DNA from: a bacterium MS4
GTDB taxonomy: Bacteria; Bacillota; Clostridia; Oscillospirales; Acutalibacteraceae
Direction of reading: 5' to 3'
NCBI GenBank assembly: GCA_000752215.1
Contig: CCFG01000008.1
Span: 327,091-391,090, forward strand
DNA: 64,000 bases
Below the pieces are notes generated by a model. It did not search any database, was not told the DNA's origin, and saw only the letters and a list, made by a program, of their open reading frames with translations. Shown here piece by piece: positions 8,774 through 18,009 of this stretch. Each line of letters opens with the position of its first letter. Positions within the stretch are counted from its first letter, which is position 1. The position numbers were made by a program, and so were the translations under genes.

Positions 8774-11700
8774 TTACGCTATTGTTACGACTGTTACTGG
8801 TTTCTTCTCGGAATTAATATAAAATCCAGAAGATACCCCCACTCTGCCGGCCGGGATAATCCTGAAGAAATAATCGTTCCCGGAAGACTTAACAAATTCC
8901 ACCCTGAATACGCCCGCCGTTCCGGGAGTTAGGGTTGGACGGGAACCGGCCGTCAGTTTCATGACATAGGAAGCGCCGGATTTTATTTTAAACGGAAGAG
9001 TTGTGTCGCTTTTTACTGTGGAAACCGGAGTCTCAACAGTTGCGACGAAGAGTTTAATGCCGTCCAAATAAATACCGGCCTGCGTACCAGGCTGACCAAT
9101 CGGGATCAGCTTAACAAAATAATCCTTTCCATTGGTTGTCGTCAGCTGAGCCTCCAAAACGCCCGGAGTCCCCACGACGACCTTTGGCGGCTGACCATTC
9201 TCGCTGGTAAGCTTAACGGTGTAGCTGCCCTTCACACGAACATCGGTTGTCGTATCGGTGATGAAGGTACCCATACTGGTTGTTATTAAAGATCCGGTTA
9301 TTGCTGAACCGGTAGAGGGAGCTGAACCCGTTCCGGAAGTTTTGGTTCCGCTTGAATGATGTCCGGAACTATTATCACTTCCATTCGAGGATGAAATAGT
9401 GGATTTCTGTATTTGGACAAAGTTTTCGAGTTTAAACTGAGCGGAATAAGAAGTGATTTTTATATTTGGGAACATCTTTTTGAATTGAATAGATTGCATG
9501 ATAATTCTGAGGTCGTTGATCGCTCTATTCTGGACATCGCCCAGATAAATGGATGAAATTCTTGGATGACCTTCATATTCTATCTTCCCAGTTGCCATAT
9601 TTCTATGCCAAACATACTTGTCAGCTGAAAAAGGCTCATTTATGGTGTGGCCTTCTTGTAAGGTCGGGACAAAGTCATTCCAATTTTCTCTGGTAGCACT
9701 CCAGTTTGAGCCCTTCGTAATATTAATTGTACCATCAGCATTAAACTTTGGAGGAGTATAATCAAACGGGGCTGGATTTACGGACTTTTGTATTTCTAAT
9801 CTGTCTGCAGCGCTACCAGGCATTAAGACATCCACTCCGGCATGCATGGCTTTTCCCCGATCCATCGGAGAACCCCAGTCGGTCATAACAAGACCTTTGT
9901 ATTTCCATTCATCCCGTAAGATGTTGGTCAGTAGGTCTCTGCTTTGCGCAGCATATTCACCATTAATCTGGTTTAACGATGTCATAATTGCCATCGGCTG
10001 CGCAGATTTTACTGAAATTTCAAATGCTTTGAGGTAGATTTCACGGATTGCTCTTTCAGATGCAACACTGTCTTGGTTGAGGCGATTGACCTCTTGGTTA
10101 TTTAAAGCAAAGTGCTTTATAGTAACACCAATGCCCGGGTGCGACTGAACGCCAAGTGTCTCCCAAGCGCCACACAAACCCGATATTAGCGGATCTTCCG
10201 AATAATATTCGAAATTGCGTCCGCCCAAAGGGTTTCTGTGAATATTCAGTGCTGGAGCCAGCCACAGCGTGGAACCATATTCCAGCATCTCCGTACCGAT
10301 AGCTTTTCCTATATTTTTTAGTAGATCAACATCCCAAGTCATAGCCAAAAGAGTACCTACAGGCCAAGCGGTACAATACTGATAATAATTGACGCCGCTG
10401 TCGGTATATGACTGAGTGATTCTTATCCCCGCAGGTCCATCGGTAAGAACAATATTGGGGACTTTATATTTACCAAATAGAACGGAGGTAGTTTCACCTG
10501 CTCCGCCTTTCACGCTGTTTGCCTGGGCGCCGATATTGTCACCGGAAAGTGATTTGCTGTTACTTCCGGTCGTTATTGCTACAAGATTCTCCAGAGATAG
10601 CTGAGCAACAAATTCCTGCATGTTAACTTTTCCGTCGTATACATCTTTTAAAGTCAAACTATTGTTTTTGGGAACCGTTTTAGTTACTTCATAATCTTCG
10701 CAGGAATGTTCGCTGGAATCCTTAACCTGTCCGGTCGGCAGATAGGTTGTAACGGATTGTTCTGTTTCGGAATTGTCGATGGTTACAATATCTTCTGCTT
10801 TTAATAAAAGAACTTTCGCGGAAGCTATTTCTGCATTTTCTGTCAAATAGGAATAAGGTTCAATCCCATTGGAGGTGATTTCTTCTAATGCGGAGTCTTT
10901 AACCATTAACTGATTGCTTAGTTGCTCCGTTGTTGCATTATCGTCCAGACGAAGGATTGCTTTCGCATGCGTATTTCTTGACGAATTACCGATGCGGATG
11001 ATATAGTCACCTTTTTCCATGATATAAGACGCAGAATCTTCATCATAAGAGGACATATCTGTTGTTTCGTAAGTAATTGTCAAAGTCTGTTTTTGTCCAG
11101 GAGCTAATAAATCAGTTTTTGCGTAACCGGCAAGTTCTTGGTATGGCTTCTCAAGGGACCCATTCGGTGCTGAGAAATAAACCTGAACAACTTCTTTGCC
11201 TGAATATGTAGTGCCCGTATTTGTAACCGTAGCTTTAACTGTAACTTTCTTTTCATCTGCTGTAACAGAGTCTGTATTAATATTGAATGTGGTATAAGAC
11301 TTGCCATAGCCGAATTCATAAGCTGGGGCAACATTGAAAGTATCAAAATAGCGATAGCCGACATAGATGCCGTCGTCATAATATTCATAGTCGGTATCGG
11401 CATCATTTGTGCTGAAACTTTCCGCAGATGGGTAATCGCTGTAATTTTTTGCCCAGGTATCAGATAATTTACCCGATGGTGTTACACTCCCGGTCAGAAT
11501 ATCCGCGACAGCATTTCCACCTTCCATTCCGGGCTGAGAAATTAACACCAGAGCATCCAATCCGGAAATTTCAGTAAAGAACTTTGTATCAATGATTCCG
11601 CCAACATTTAACAAAATAATTACATTTTTAAAATTGCTACCTAATTTGGTTATATTTGCTGTTTCGTTTTCGCTTATCTGATAATCGCCATTAGTATTTG

Positions 11701-12190
11701 TTCGGTCTCCTCCCTCCCCGGAAATCCTTGATATCACATAAATAGCTGTATCTGTTGTTTTAGATAAATTAAGTTGTTCATCTGTAATAGCTATATCCGG
11801 TAAGGAGGTCGCTTTTCCAAGAGCGGCATCATAAGCATCTAGCCATGCGTTGGAAGTAATTTCATAACCAGCATTTTTTAATCCCTTATCAATTGAAATT
11901 ACATACCTTTGATTTACATCGCCGGAGCCGGTCCCCCCCTTGACGGTGTGGCGGGCACCACTCCCAAATAGAGCTATTTTCCTAGTTTTGGAGGCGATCG
12001 GTAAAACGTTGTCTTTGTTTTCCAGTAGAACCATTCCCTGTGCAGCTGCCTGCCTAGACAGCTCTGCGTTCGTCTTTTCCCGGTTTGATGGTTCACTAGA
12101 CGTGCTTGCTGCATAAGTACCGGTGCATATGCTCATAACAAGTGTCAGCACCAGCATAAGCGCACATGCAGATTTTGAAATCCCTTTCAT
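8774..12190 (-). CDS. Secreted circularly permuted GH3 beta-glycosidase with C-terminal modules
   Basis: This is a glycoside hydrolase family 3 enzyme, probably a beta-glucosidase or xylosidase acting outside the cell. ATG at 12190 has GAGGT upstream; an in-frame TTG 12 codons earlier is less likely. After a signal peptide (1-27, ending TYA), the GH3 alpha/beta C-terminal domain comes first (about 35-260), then a fibronectin-III-like domain (about 290-400), then the catalytic TIM-barrel (about 555-800) with KHFALNNQE and the nucleophile motif VMTDWG (Asp771). This swapped order is known in a subgroup typified by rumen beta-glucosidases. A Ser/Gly-rich linker leads to two C-terminal repeats (about 970-1138) also seen in the 2174-7435 protein. 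It is divergent from a ROK regulator that probably controls it. Confidence 0.9.
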   Translation of the reverse strand: MKGISKSACALMLVLTLVMSICTGTYAASTSSEPSNREKTNAELSRQAAAQGMVLLENKDNVLPIASKTRKIALFGSGARHTVKGGTGSGDVNQRYVISIDKGLKNAGYEITSNAWLDAYDAALGKATSLPDIAITDEQLNLSKTTDTAIYVISRISGEGGDRTNTNGDYQISENETANITKLGSNFKNVIILLNVGGIIDTKFFTEISGLDALVLISQPGMEGGNAVADILTGSVTPSGKLSDTWAKNYSDYPSAESFSTNDADTDYEYYDDGIYVGYRYFDTFNVAPAYEFGYGKSYTTFNINTDSVTADEKKVTVKATVTNTGTTYSGKEVVQVYFSAPNGSLEKPYQELAGYAKTDLLAPGQKQTLTITYETTDMSSYDEDSASYIMEKGDYIIRIGNSSRNTHAKAILRLDDNATTEQLSNQLMVKDSALEEITSNGIEPYSYLTENAEIASAKVLLLKAEDIVTIDNSETEQSVTTYLPTGQVKDSSEHSCEDYEVTKTVPKNNSLTLKDVYDGKVNMQEFVAQLSLENLVAITTGSNSKSLSGDNIGAQANSVKGGAGETTSVLFGKYKVPNIVLTDGPAGIRITQSYTDSGVNYYQYCTAWPVGTLLAMTWDVDLLKNIGKAIGTEMLEYGSTLWLAPALNIHRNPLGGRNFEYYSEDPLISGLCGAWETLGVQSHPGIGVTIKHFALNNQEVNRLNQDSVASERAIREIYLKAFEISVKSAQPMAIMTSLNQINGEYAAQSRDLLTNILRDEWKYKGLVMTDWGSPMDRGKAMHAGVDVLMPGSAADRLEIQKSVNPAPFDYTPPKFNADGTINITKGSNWSATRENWNDFVPTLQEGHTINEPFSADKYVWHRNMATGKIEYEGHPRISSIYLGDVQNRAINDLRIIMQSIQFKKMFPNIKITSYSAQFKLENFVQIQKSTISSSNGSDNSSGHHSSGTKTSGTGSAPSTGSAITGSLITTSMGTFITDTTTDVRVKGSYTVKLTSENGQPPKVVVGTPGVLEAQLTTTNGKDYFVKLIPIGQPGTQAGIYLDGIKLFVATVETPVSTVKSDTTLPFKIKSGASYVMKLTAGSRPTLTPGTAGVFRVEFVKSSGNDYFFRIIPAGRVGVSSGFYINSEKKPVTVVTIA

Positions 12191-12271
12191 ACACTCTACC
12201 TCTTTCCGAAATGTTTTTTCCTCCAAAGTGTAGTTGCTGTGTTTACACCTCCTTATTGGTTTTTATTCTTA

Positions 12272-12299
12272 AAGATGCTCTCATGATTGAAAGCATCTT
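12272..12299. promoter_or_regulatory. Inverted repeat in the GH3/ROK divergent promoter region
   Basis: AAGATGCT-N12-AGCATCTT lies in the AT-rich 332 bp region between the GH3 and ROK genes, 82 bp upstream of the GH3 start. Its size and place suit a ROK operator; the link is inferred. The rest of the region is AT-rich with no other gene visible. Confidence 0.45.
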
Positions 12300-12522
12300 A
12301 GAACAAACAAAAATTTAGATTTTCGATAATTCATCGAATTATATATTTCATTGAATTTATTATTAAATAAATTAAAGCAAAATAAAATAAATATGTCAAT
12401 AAAATATAGATATATTATACATAAAACTTTTCCCTTTGAATCGACAAATTTCTTTATTATACTTCTGTGATATAATAATAATAGTATTAGCCGCGTGTAT
12501 CATTCAAACTATAATAAGAGAA

Positions 12523-13746
12523 ATGGGCGATAATATGGAACGAAAAAAAAGTTTTAATCAGGAAAAAATACAAATTGTCAACCGTTGTCTGGTTATTGAC
12601 TTCATTCGGCAACAAAAAATATGTTCCAGATCCACTCTTGCCTGCCTGTCCGGATTAAAACAGACAACGATTACAAACATAATCAATGAACTGATGGATT
12701 GCGGACTGGTAGTAGAAACGGGTTTGATGAGCGGCAGTAGGGGAAGAAGATCCATCGGCCTGAAGCTGAACGATGACAAATATAAAGTTGTTGGCGTACG
12801 GATGACCAGATCCGTTTTTTATGTTGGTCTTTTCGGTTTGTCCGGTCAGATATATCGTAAGAAAAAATATGCTGTTTCCCATGGGGAAAATGTTGAAGTC
12901 ACCATTGCCCGGATTCGCTCTGCGATTCAAATGACACTGGATGAAAACAGGGATTGCACGATTCTTTCTGCCGCAATGGCGATTCCAGGACCTTACCGGG
13001 AAGACATAGATCGTCTGCTTTTCGTCACGGAATTGCCGGGATGGCAGAACTATCCTATCAAAGAAGCTCTGACAAAGGATTTGGAAATCCCCCTGTACCT
13101 TGTCAACGATGCGGACGCAAGCGCTTTTTCGCAATACTGGTACCGGAATAAGAGATACCTGTTATACGTTTTGGCCGGTCAGGGGATTGGAAGCGGACTG
13201 GTGGTTGACGGAAGGCTTGCACGCGGCAGCACTGGCCTTGGTGGCGAATTCGGCCATACTACGATTAATTTTAATGGACCAAAGTGCCCGTGTGGAAATC
13301 ATGGATGTATTGAAAAATACTGTTCCCTGTTGGTTTTGTATGAAAATATTAGAAACCGTCTGAGAACAAAAGAACCGTCCTGCCTCTCCATTGACGATAT
13401 CACTACGGAGACAATTTCTGAAGCCGTGAAGAATGGAGATCCTGTAGCCTGTGAGGAATACAGAAAAGTATGTTCCCTGCTGTCAATTGGAATTGTAAAT
13501 CTAGTCAATCAATTCAACCCCGAGATCATTGTGCTTGGAGATGAGTTAACACAAATAGAGCCTGATTTACTGTTGTCCATTGTCAATGATAAAATACAGC
13601 AGTGTACTCAGCTTTTGGTGCAGAGAGACTTAACTGTAGAAATCAATCCGCTTTCCGAAAGCCCCGCCCTGTTGGGGGCGGGGGCTATTGCCGCACAGCA
13701 TATTATTGATGATCCATCTTGCATAATTAATCAAGTGATGCGTTGA
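12523..13746 (+). CDS. ROK-family (NagC/XylR type) transcriptional regulator, 407 aa
   Basis: This is a sugar-responsive DNA-binding protein. An N-terminal helix-turn-helix (about residues 20-60, with LACLSGLKQTTITNIINEL) is fused to a ROK sugar-kinase-like domain. That domain has the glycine-rich GQGIGSGLVVDGRLARG and the zinc motif GHTTINFNGPKCPCGNHGC. ATG at 12523 is chosen; ATG at 12535 is the alternative, and the site upstream is weak (AAGAG). It is divergent from the secreted GH3 glycosidase, so a role in sensing the sugar released by that enzyme is likely. A repeat-type hairpin terminator lies about 110 bp downstream. Confidence 0.85.
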   Translation: MGDNMERKKSFNQEKIQIVNRCLVIDFIRQQKICSRSTLACLSGLKQTTITNIINELMDCGLVVETGLMSGSRGRRSIGLKLNDDKYKVVGVRMTRSVFYVGLFGLSGQIYRKKKYAVSHGENVEVTIARIRSAIQMTLDENRDCTILSAAMAIPGPYREDIDRLLFVTELPGWQNYPIKEALTKDLEIPLYLVNDADASAFSQYWYRNKRYLLYVLAGQGIGSGLVVDGRLARGSTGLGGEFGHTTINFNGPKCPCGNHGCIEKYCSLLVLYENIRNRLRTKEPSCLSIDDITTETISEAVKNGDPVACEEYRKVCSLLSIGIVNLVNQFNPEIIVLGDELTQIEPDLLLSIVNDKIQQCTQLLVQRDLTVEINPLSESPALLGAGAIAAQHIIDDPSCIINQVMR

Positions 13747-13853
13747 TTTGTGCCTGAAAGCTGGGACAGCTTGTAATAGTAGGCATTATTCAAATCAATG
13801 TTGAAAAGAAAAGAAATTTCTTAAATCAAATTATAATTGCAAAATTCATGATC

Positions 13854-13909
13854 AAAAGCCAGAAATTTTGGCTCTCATTTATCAGAGAGTGCAGAAATTC
13901 TGGCTTTTT
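13854..13909 (+). repeat. Dispersed nested-hairpin repeat, copy 1 (terminator-like)
   Basis: Outer arms AAAAGCCAGAAATT and AATTCTGGCTTTTT enclose an inner stem built on CTCTC/GAGAG with ATTTATCA as loop. The T-run suits an intrinsic terminator for the ROK gene. Related copies lie at 32745-32801 and 44146-44197. Confidence 0.8.
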
Positions 13910-14316
13910 CCTTGTCTGACCACAGCCGATAAAACGTGGATTTTATCCTCTGCCTTCGATCACTTCCTACGATCACGTCGGTTTATAGTCATCATCATTC
14001 GGGAGAGCTTTTTTGATTCTGCCGTACTGTAAAATGCATTTCGTGAGGAACTTTCTGGCTTATAATTCCACACTAGGACAGGCAAAGTTTCTCTTATTCA
14101 TGTTGTTTGGATTCTATCCTTTTTAAAGAAATAAATTGTGAGCCGCGTTTCAATTTTGTTATGCTAATAGAACAATTTCTTTCAAATGAATAGAAGAGTT
14201 CTCAACTTTTATTTCATTTTTTTAGGGTTTATACTAAAAACGTAATAAAGAAGTCGGTATGCAAGAGCCAATGGGGCGAATATCAGTGCTGAGAGCGCTT
14301 ACGGCAGGAAAGGCGG
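13910..14316. other. Intergenic region upstream of the PTS operon
   Basis: About 400 bp without a credible gene. It holds a small hairpin GATAAAA-cgtgga-TTTTATC near 13930, AT-rich sequence likely to contain the operon promoter (for example TTGTGA-N18-TATGCT near 14137-14166), and a cre-like site at 14290-14303. Nothing else is recognised. Confidence 0.5.
14290..14303 (+). promoter_or_regulatory. Candidate cre (CcpA) site
   Basis: TGAGAGCGCTTACG matches the catabolite-responsive element consensus at 12 of 14 positions. It lies 13 bp before the GTG start of the PRD regulator, where CcpA could act as a roadblock. Confidence 0.4.
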
Positions 14317-16416
14317 GTGATTTTCATTAATCGAAGAGCGATTGACATCCTGACAGATATTGCATTGAAAAAGAAACATTACAGTTTGTCTACTCTGTCG
14401 GAGAAGGAAAACAGGACGGAGCGTACCGTTCGTACGGACCTTGGCGTTATCAACGACTACCTTGTGCGCAGCAGTTTTCCAGAAATCACGGTTCAGAAGG
14501 ACGGTCTGTTCGATCTGAAGGCGGAGCTGTTTTCGGTTCAGGAACTGATTTCCCATATTGATTTTTACGATTATGCGATTTCCCGTAAAGAACGGCTCCG
14601 GATCTCTTCTCTTTTGCTGATCTGTCATGCCGATTTCATTACACTGCAGCAGGTGGCCGTTTTTATGAATGTTTCGCGTTCGACGGTCGCGAATGATCTG
14701 GAGGCGCTGCATGAGAGCCTCGCTGTTAGTGGGCTGGTGCTGTCTTCGCACCCGAACAGGGGCGTCCGGGTCATCGGGGATGAGAAGAAAGTCCGGCTTT
14801 TGTTTTTCCGGCTAATGCGGGAGGATCCGTTGCTTGTCAGAATTTTTTTCAATCAGGGCAGTGTGGAGCAGTTCCTGCCTGCCCTCGGAAAAAGTCTGGA
14901 CGACACGATGCTGGTCATCCGCAAGCTGATTACGGAATCCGAAAATCTGCACACCGTTTTTCTTTCAGAGGATTCCTTCACACAGATCCAGTATATCCTT
15001 CTTTTCTCCGTGCTCAGGACGAAAAACGGTAATTTTCTGAGCGGACCGGACTCTCTGCCGGAACAGAAAGACCGGAGGCGGGTCGCGATTCATTTATATA
15101 AAAACATCATCCAGTATTTTCAGTTGAACTACAGCCCTGGCGAGTTGCGGTTGCTCAATGAACAGATGGCGCACTTGCATTACATTGAAAGACAGGCGGA
15201 CAATTCCAATATCGTGGAAGTGCAGACCATCACCAGAAAATTCATCGAAGCTGTTTCGGGCTCACTGGCAGTTAATCTCAACACGGATTACAGTCTGTTC
15301 GAAGGTCTTTCCAACCATTTGGGCTCGGCCTTTGAACGGGACCAGAATTTACCGGATTTTCCCGAGGGACATGATATTTTGGTGGAATATCCGCAGGTTC
15401 GGGATGTGATCGACGAGCATGCACATATCATTCAAAAATATATCAATCGGAACCTGTCGAATACCGAAAAGGAATATATCGCGGTCTATTTGTGCGCAGC
15501 CATAGAAAAAATGCACAATATCACGGGCATCAACGTCGTGCTGATCTGTAATAGCGGGATCGGAACCTCCCAACTGCTGAAGGTGCGCATCAAAAAGCTG
15601 TTTACCTTTAACATCGTGGGAGTCATCACCTCCTACGAATTGGGCAAGGTCCGGCACGGCGAGGTGGACCTGATTATTTCCACCGTGCCCGTCCGGAACA
15701 GCCCCGTGGACAGCGTGACTGTAACGCCGCTCCTGAACGACGAGGATTATATGAAGATCGGCCGGAAAATAGAACAAATCAAGAACCGGGGCACGCCGGC
15801 GGACCGGGGCGGCCGCAGCATATCGTTCAGCAGTCCAAAGGAAATTATGGAGAAGATTTCCCCGTATCTGAGTAGCAACAAAGAACTGGAGCGGGCAGTC
15901 GCGGATACCGTACAGGAGTATTTCAGAAAGATCCCGTCGGGTTTTCACCGGGAATGCATGCTGTCCGACTTCCTGACGCAGGATTTTATTCGGCTTGACG
16001 TGGACTGCAAGGACTGGCGGGATGCCGTGCGGCAGGCGGGCGGTATTCTGCTGGAGCATGAATACATTACCGCCAACTACATTGAGAGCATGATCCAAAA
16101 TGTAGAGAGAAACGGCCCCTATATTGTCATTTCGCCGGGCTTTGCACTGCCACACAGCGGCAAGGACGACGGGGTCAGGAAGGTAGGCATGAGTCTGATC
16201 CGCTTAAAACAGCCCGTTTGCTTCGACGTGGGTATTCTGGACCCTGTCCAGCTTGTCTGCTGCCTTTGTGCAATCAACAATACGACTCACCTGAATGCAT
16301 TGTTCCATCTCGTCAATCTGCTCGCCATCAGCCGGTTCAAGCAGGACTTGCTGCATGCCGAGACGGCGGAAGAAGCTTCTGAAGTGATTGCAGGCTATGA
16401 ATACAACCTGACCTGA
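14317..16416 (+). CDS. PRD-domain PTS-controlled transcriptional activator with EIIB and EIIA domains, 699 aa
   Basis: This is a BglG/MtlR-type regulator that activates its operon in response to PTS phosphorylation. The start is GTG at 14317 behind GGAAAGG. Two N-terminal helix-turn-helix segments (about 5-60 and 90-140) precede two PRD domains (about 190-400), a galactitol-type EIIB domain with Cys411 in LICNSGIGTSQ, and a fructose/mannitol-type EIIA domain with His613 in FALPHSG. In the second PRD, the position that often carries a histidine reads AVYLCAAIEK, so one phosphorylation site may be lost. It heads the operon 14317-20854. Phosphorylation by HPr and by the cognate EII proteins would tie expression to sugar-acid uptake. 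Confidence 0.88.
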   Translation: MIFINRRAIDILTDIALKKKHYSLSTLSEKENRTERTVRTDLGVINDYLVRSSFPEITVQKDGLFDLKAELFSVQELISHIDFYDYAISRKERLRISSLLLICHADFITLQQVAVFMNVSRSTVANDLEALHESLAVSGLVLSSHPNRGVRVIGDEKKVRLLFFRLMREDPLLVRIFFNQGSVEQFLPALGKSLDDTMLVIRKLITESENLHTVFLSEDSFTQIQYILLFSVLRTKNGNFLSGPDSLPEQKDRRRVAIHLYKNIIQYFQLNYSPGELRLLNEQMAHLHYIERQADNSNIVEVQTITRKFIEAVSGSLAVNLNTDYSLFEGLSNHLGSAFERDQNLPDFPEGHDILVEYPQVRDVIDEHAHIIQKYINRNLSNTEKEYIAVYLCAAIEKMHNITGINVVLICNSGIGTSQLLKVRIKKLFTFNIVGVITSYELGKVRHGEVDLIISTVPVRNSPVDSVTVTPLLNDEDYMKIGRKIEQIKNRGTPADRGGRSISFSSPKEIMEKISPYLSSNKELERAVADTVQEYFRKIPSGFHRECMLSDFLTQDFIRLDVDCKDWRDAVRQAGGILLEHEYITANYIESMIQNVERNGPYIVISPGFALPHSGKDDGVRKVGMSLIRLKQPVCFDVGILDPVQLVCCLCAINNTTHLNALFHLVNLLAISRFKQDLLHAETAEEASEVIAGYEYNLT

Positions 16417-16430
16417 CGAAAGGAGAAGAT

Positions 16431-17057
16431 ATGTCTATTTTAAAAGATTTTCCGAAAATGACTATTATCATGCGGGGAAGCCCGTATGATCAGGTCCGCT
16501 GCGTGGCTGAGGCCATGAAAAAGACCGGCACGCGCTCCGTTGAGATTTCCATGACCTCTTCGGACGCGCTGGAGATCATCAAAAAGATTTCGGAGGAATT
16601 CGACGGAGACCTTTTGGTGGGTGCTGGTACTGTGCGCAACATGACAGATGCTGTCGGCGCCGTCCGCGCGAAGGCCAAATTCCTCCTGTCCCCCGTCATC
16701 ATGGAGCGGGAAATGATTGAATATGCCCATGAAAACAATGTGCTTGCGATTCCCGGCGCCTTCAGTCCCAGTGAAATTTACCAGATGTATTTGTCCGGCG
16801 CCGATATCATCAAGGTTTTCCCGGTCAGCACGCTGGAACTTGGCTACGGTAAAGCCGTCAAGGCCCCGCTTGGAAACATCCCACTGATGGGAGTCGGCGG
16901 CGTGGGGCTTTCCAACGCCGCCGTGCTGCTGAAAAGCGGGATCGACTATCTCGGAATCGGCAGCAAGATGTTTGAGAAAAAGGATATCATTGCGGGGAAT
17001 GTCGCCAATCTGGCGCAGAGCATTGAAAAATACAAACAAGCAATTGGAGTGATCTGA
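16431..17057 (+). CDS. KDPG/KDPGal-type aldolase (Eda/DgoA family), 208 aa
   Basis: This is a class I TIM-barrel lyase that splits 2-dehydro-3-deoxy-6-phosphosugar acids to pyruvate and glyceraldehyde 3-phosphate. Visible hallmarks are Glu38 in VEISMT, LVGAGTV near residue 63 and the Schiff-base Lys128 in DIIKVFP. AGGAGAAG precedes ATG at 16431, 14 nt after the regulator. The neighbouring galactonate-dehydratase-like gene predicts 2-dehydro-3-deoxy-6-phosphogalactonate as substrate, with aldolase activity completing the pathway. Family identity is firm; the stereospecificity is inferred from the operon. Confidence 0.88.
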   Translation: MSILKDFPKMTIIMRGSPYDQVRCVAEAMKKTGTRSVEISMTSSDALEIIKKISEEFDGDLLVGAGTVRNMTDAVGAVRAKAKFLLSPVIMEREMIEYAHENNVLAIPGAFSPSEIYQMYLSGADIIKVFPVSTLELGYGKAVKAPLGNIPLMGVGGVGLSNAAVLLKSGIDYLGIGSKMFEKKDIIAGNVANLAQSIEKYKQAIGVI

Positions 17058-17058
17058 C

Positions 17059-17517
17059 TTGGAGAAAATTGTGATAACCCCAGAGGATGTCTATATCCAT
17101 TTGAAATGCAAGACTAGGGAGGAGGTGCTGAGCTTTCTCACCGGTCGGCTCGTTGAAGGTAAACGGGTGCAAAAGGAATATGTGCAGGCGATTCTGGACC
17201 GCGAGCGCCAGTATCCGACGGGCCTTTACACCGGAGACATCAGCGTGGCTATGCCGCACGCCGACTACAGGCTGGTCAATGAGTCCGCTATTATTATCGG
17301 CGTTCTGGATGCGCCGGTGACGTTCCGCCAGATGAGTGACCCCGACGCAGAGGTAGCGGTTTCTGTGGTGATTCTGCTGGCCCTGAAGGATCCCCACGGG
17401 CACACCGATGTTCTGAAACGGGTTACGGACCTGATACAGGAACAGGGCGCCCTGAAGAAAATCACGGAAGCCGCCTCCCGCAAAGATATTTACGGTATTA
17501 TCAGCAAATATTTCTGA
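17059..17517 (+). CDS. PTS EIIA component, fructose/mannitol/galactitol type
   Basis: This is a cytoplasmic phosphocarrier that takes phosphate from HPr-P and passes it to EIIB. The phosphorylated residue should be His67 in VAMPHADY. The start is TTG at 17059, one base after the aldolase stop, with GGAGTGAT upstream inside the aldolase 3' end, so translation is probably coupled. At 152 residues it has the usual length of GatA-like proteins. Together with the following EIIB and EIIC genes it forms a complete galactitol-type permease. Confidence 0.88.
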   Translation: MEKIVITPEDVYIHLKCKTREEVLSFLTGRLVEGKRVQKEYVQAILDRERQYPTGLYTGDISVAMPHADYRLVNESAIIIGVLDAPVTFRQMSDPDAEVAVSVVILLALKDPHGHTDVLKRVTDLIQEQGALKKITEAASRKDIYGIISKYF

Positions 17518-17586
17518 CCGCATCTTTGCGTTGAAATAATTACGGCCGACGCCATAAACGCCGGCCAAACGAAAGGAATGTCGAGA

Positions 17587-17868
17587 ATGAAAAAAGTTTT
17601 GGTTGCCTGCGGCAACGGAATCGCGACCTCTACCATCGCCGCCGTCAAAATCAGAGAGGCGTGCGAGGAGAAGAAAATCCCTGTTGCGATTACGCAGTGC
17701 AAAATCCTGGAGGTCCCCTCCAAGGCGGAGGATTATGATCTGATCGTCACCACGGGGAAATTTCAGGACCCATCCATTAAAATTCCGATTTTCAGCGCGA
17801 TTTCCCTGCTGACCGGAATCGGTGCGAAAGAGAGCATTGAGAAGATCACGGATTTTCTGAGCAAATAA
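17587..17868 (+). CDS. PTS EIIB component, galactitol type
   Basis: This is a small cytoplasmic phosphotransfer protein that passes phosphate from EIIA to the incoming substrate. Cys8 in VLVACGNGIATS is the expected phosphocysteine, within the P-loop-like motif of GatB proteins. ATG at 17587 is preferred because AAGGA lies 9-10 nt upstream; the ATG three codons earlier sits directly on that site. The protein has 93 residues, typical for the family. A GC-rich hairpin and 140 nt separate it from the EIIC gene. Confidence 0.88.
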   Translation: MKKVLVACGNGIATSTIAAVKIREACEEKKIPVAITQCKILEVPSKAEDYDLIVTTGKFQDPSIKIPIFSAISLLTGIGAKESIEKITDFLSK

Positions 17869-17876
17869 AGCAAAGT

Positions 17877-17899
17877 CCGCCGGCATTAGGACCCGGCGG
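17877..17899 (+). other. Intercistronic GC-rich hairpin between EIIB and EIIC genes
   Basis: CCGCCGG-N9-CCGGCGG with no T-run after it. It could stabilise the upstream message or set different expression of the soluble and membrane PTS parts. Confidence 0.45.
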
Positions 17900-18009
17900 C
17901 GGATTCCGGGCGTGGATGGCCGACGCGGCCGCCCTTCCGCGGGATTCCATTACAGGAGCCATCGGGATTTACATACAGTATGGCTTCCAATTTGGCAGGA
18001 GGAAAAATT

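Noticed and set aside
13910-14316. Antiterminator (RAT-type) leader for the PRD regulator
   Set aside because: No terminator/antiterminator pair is visible before the gene; the regulator layout with EIIB and EIIA domains fits a DNA-binding activator instead.
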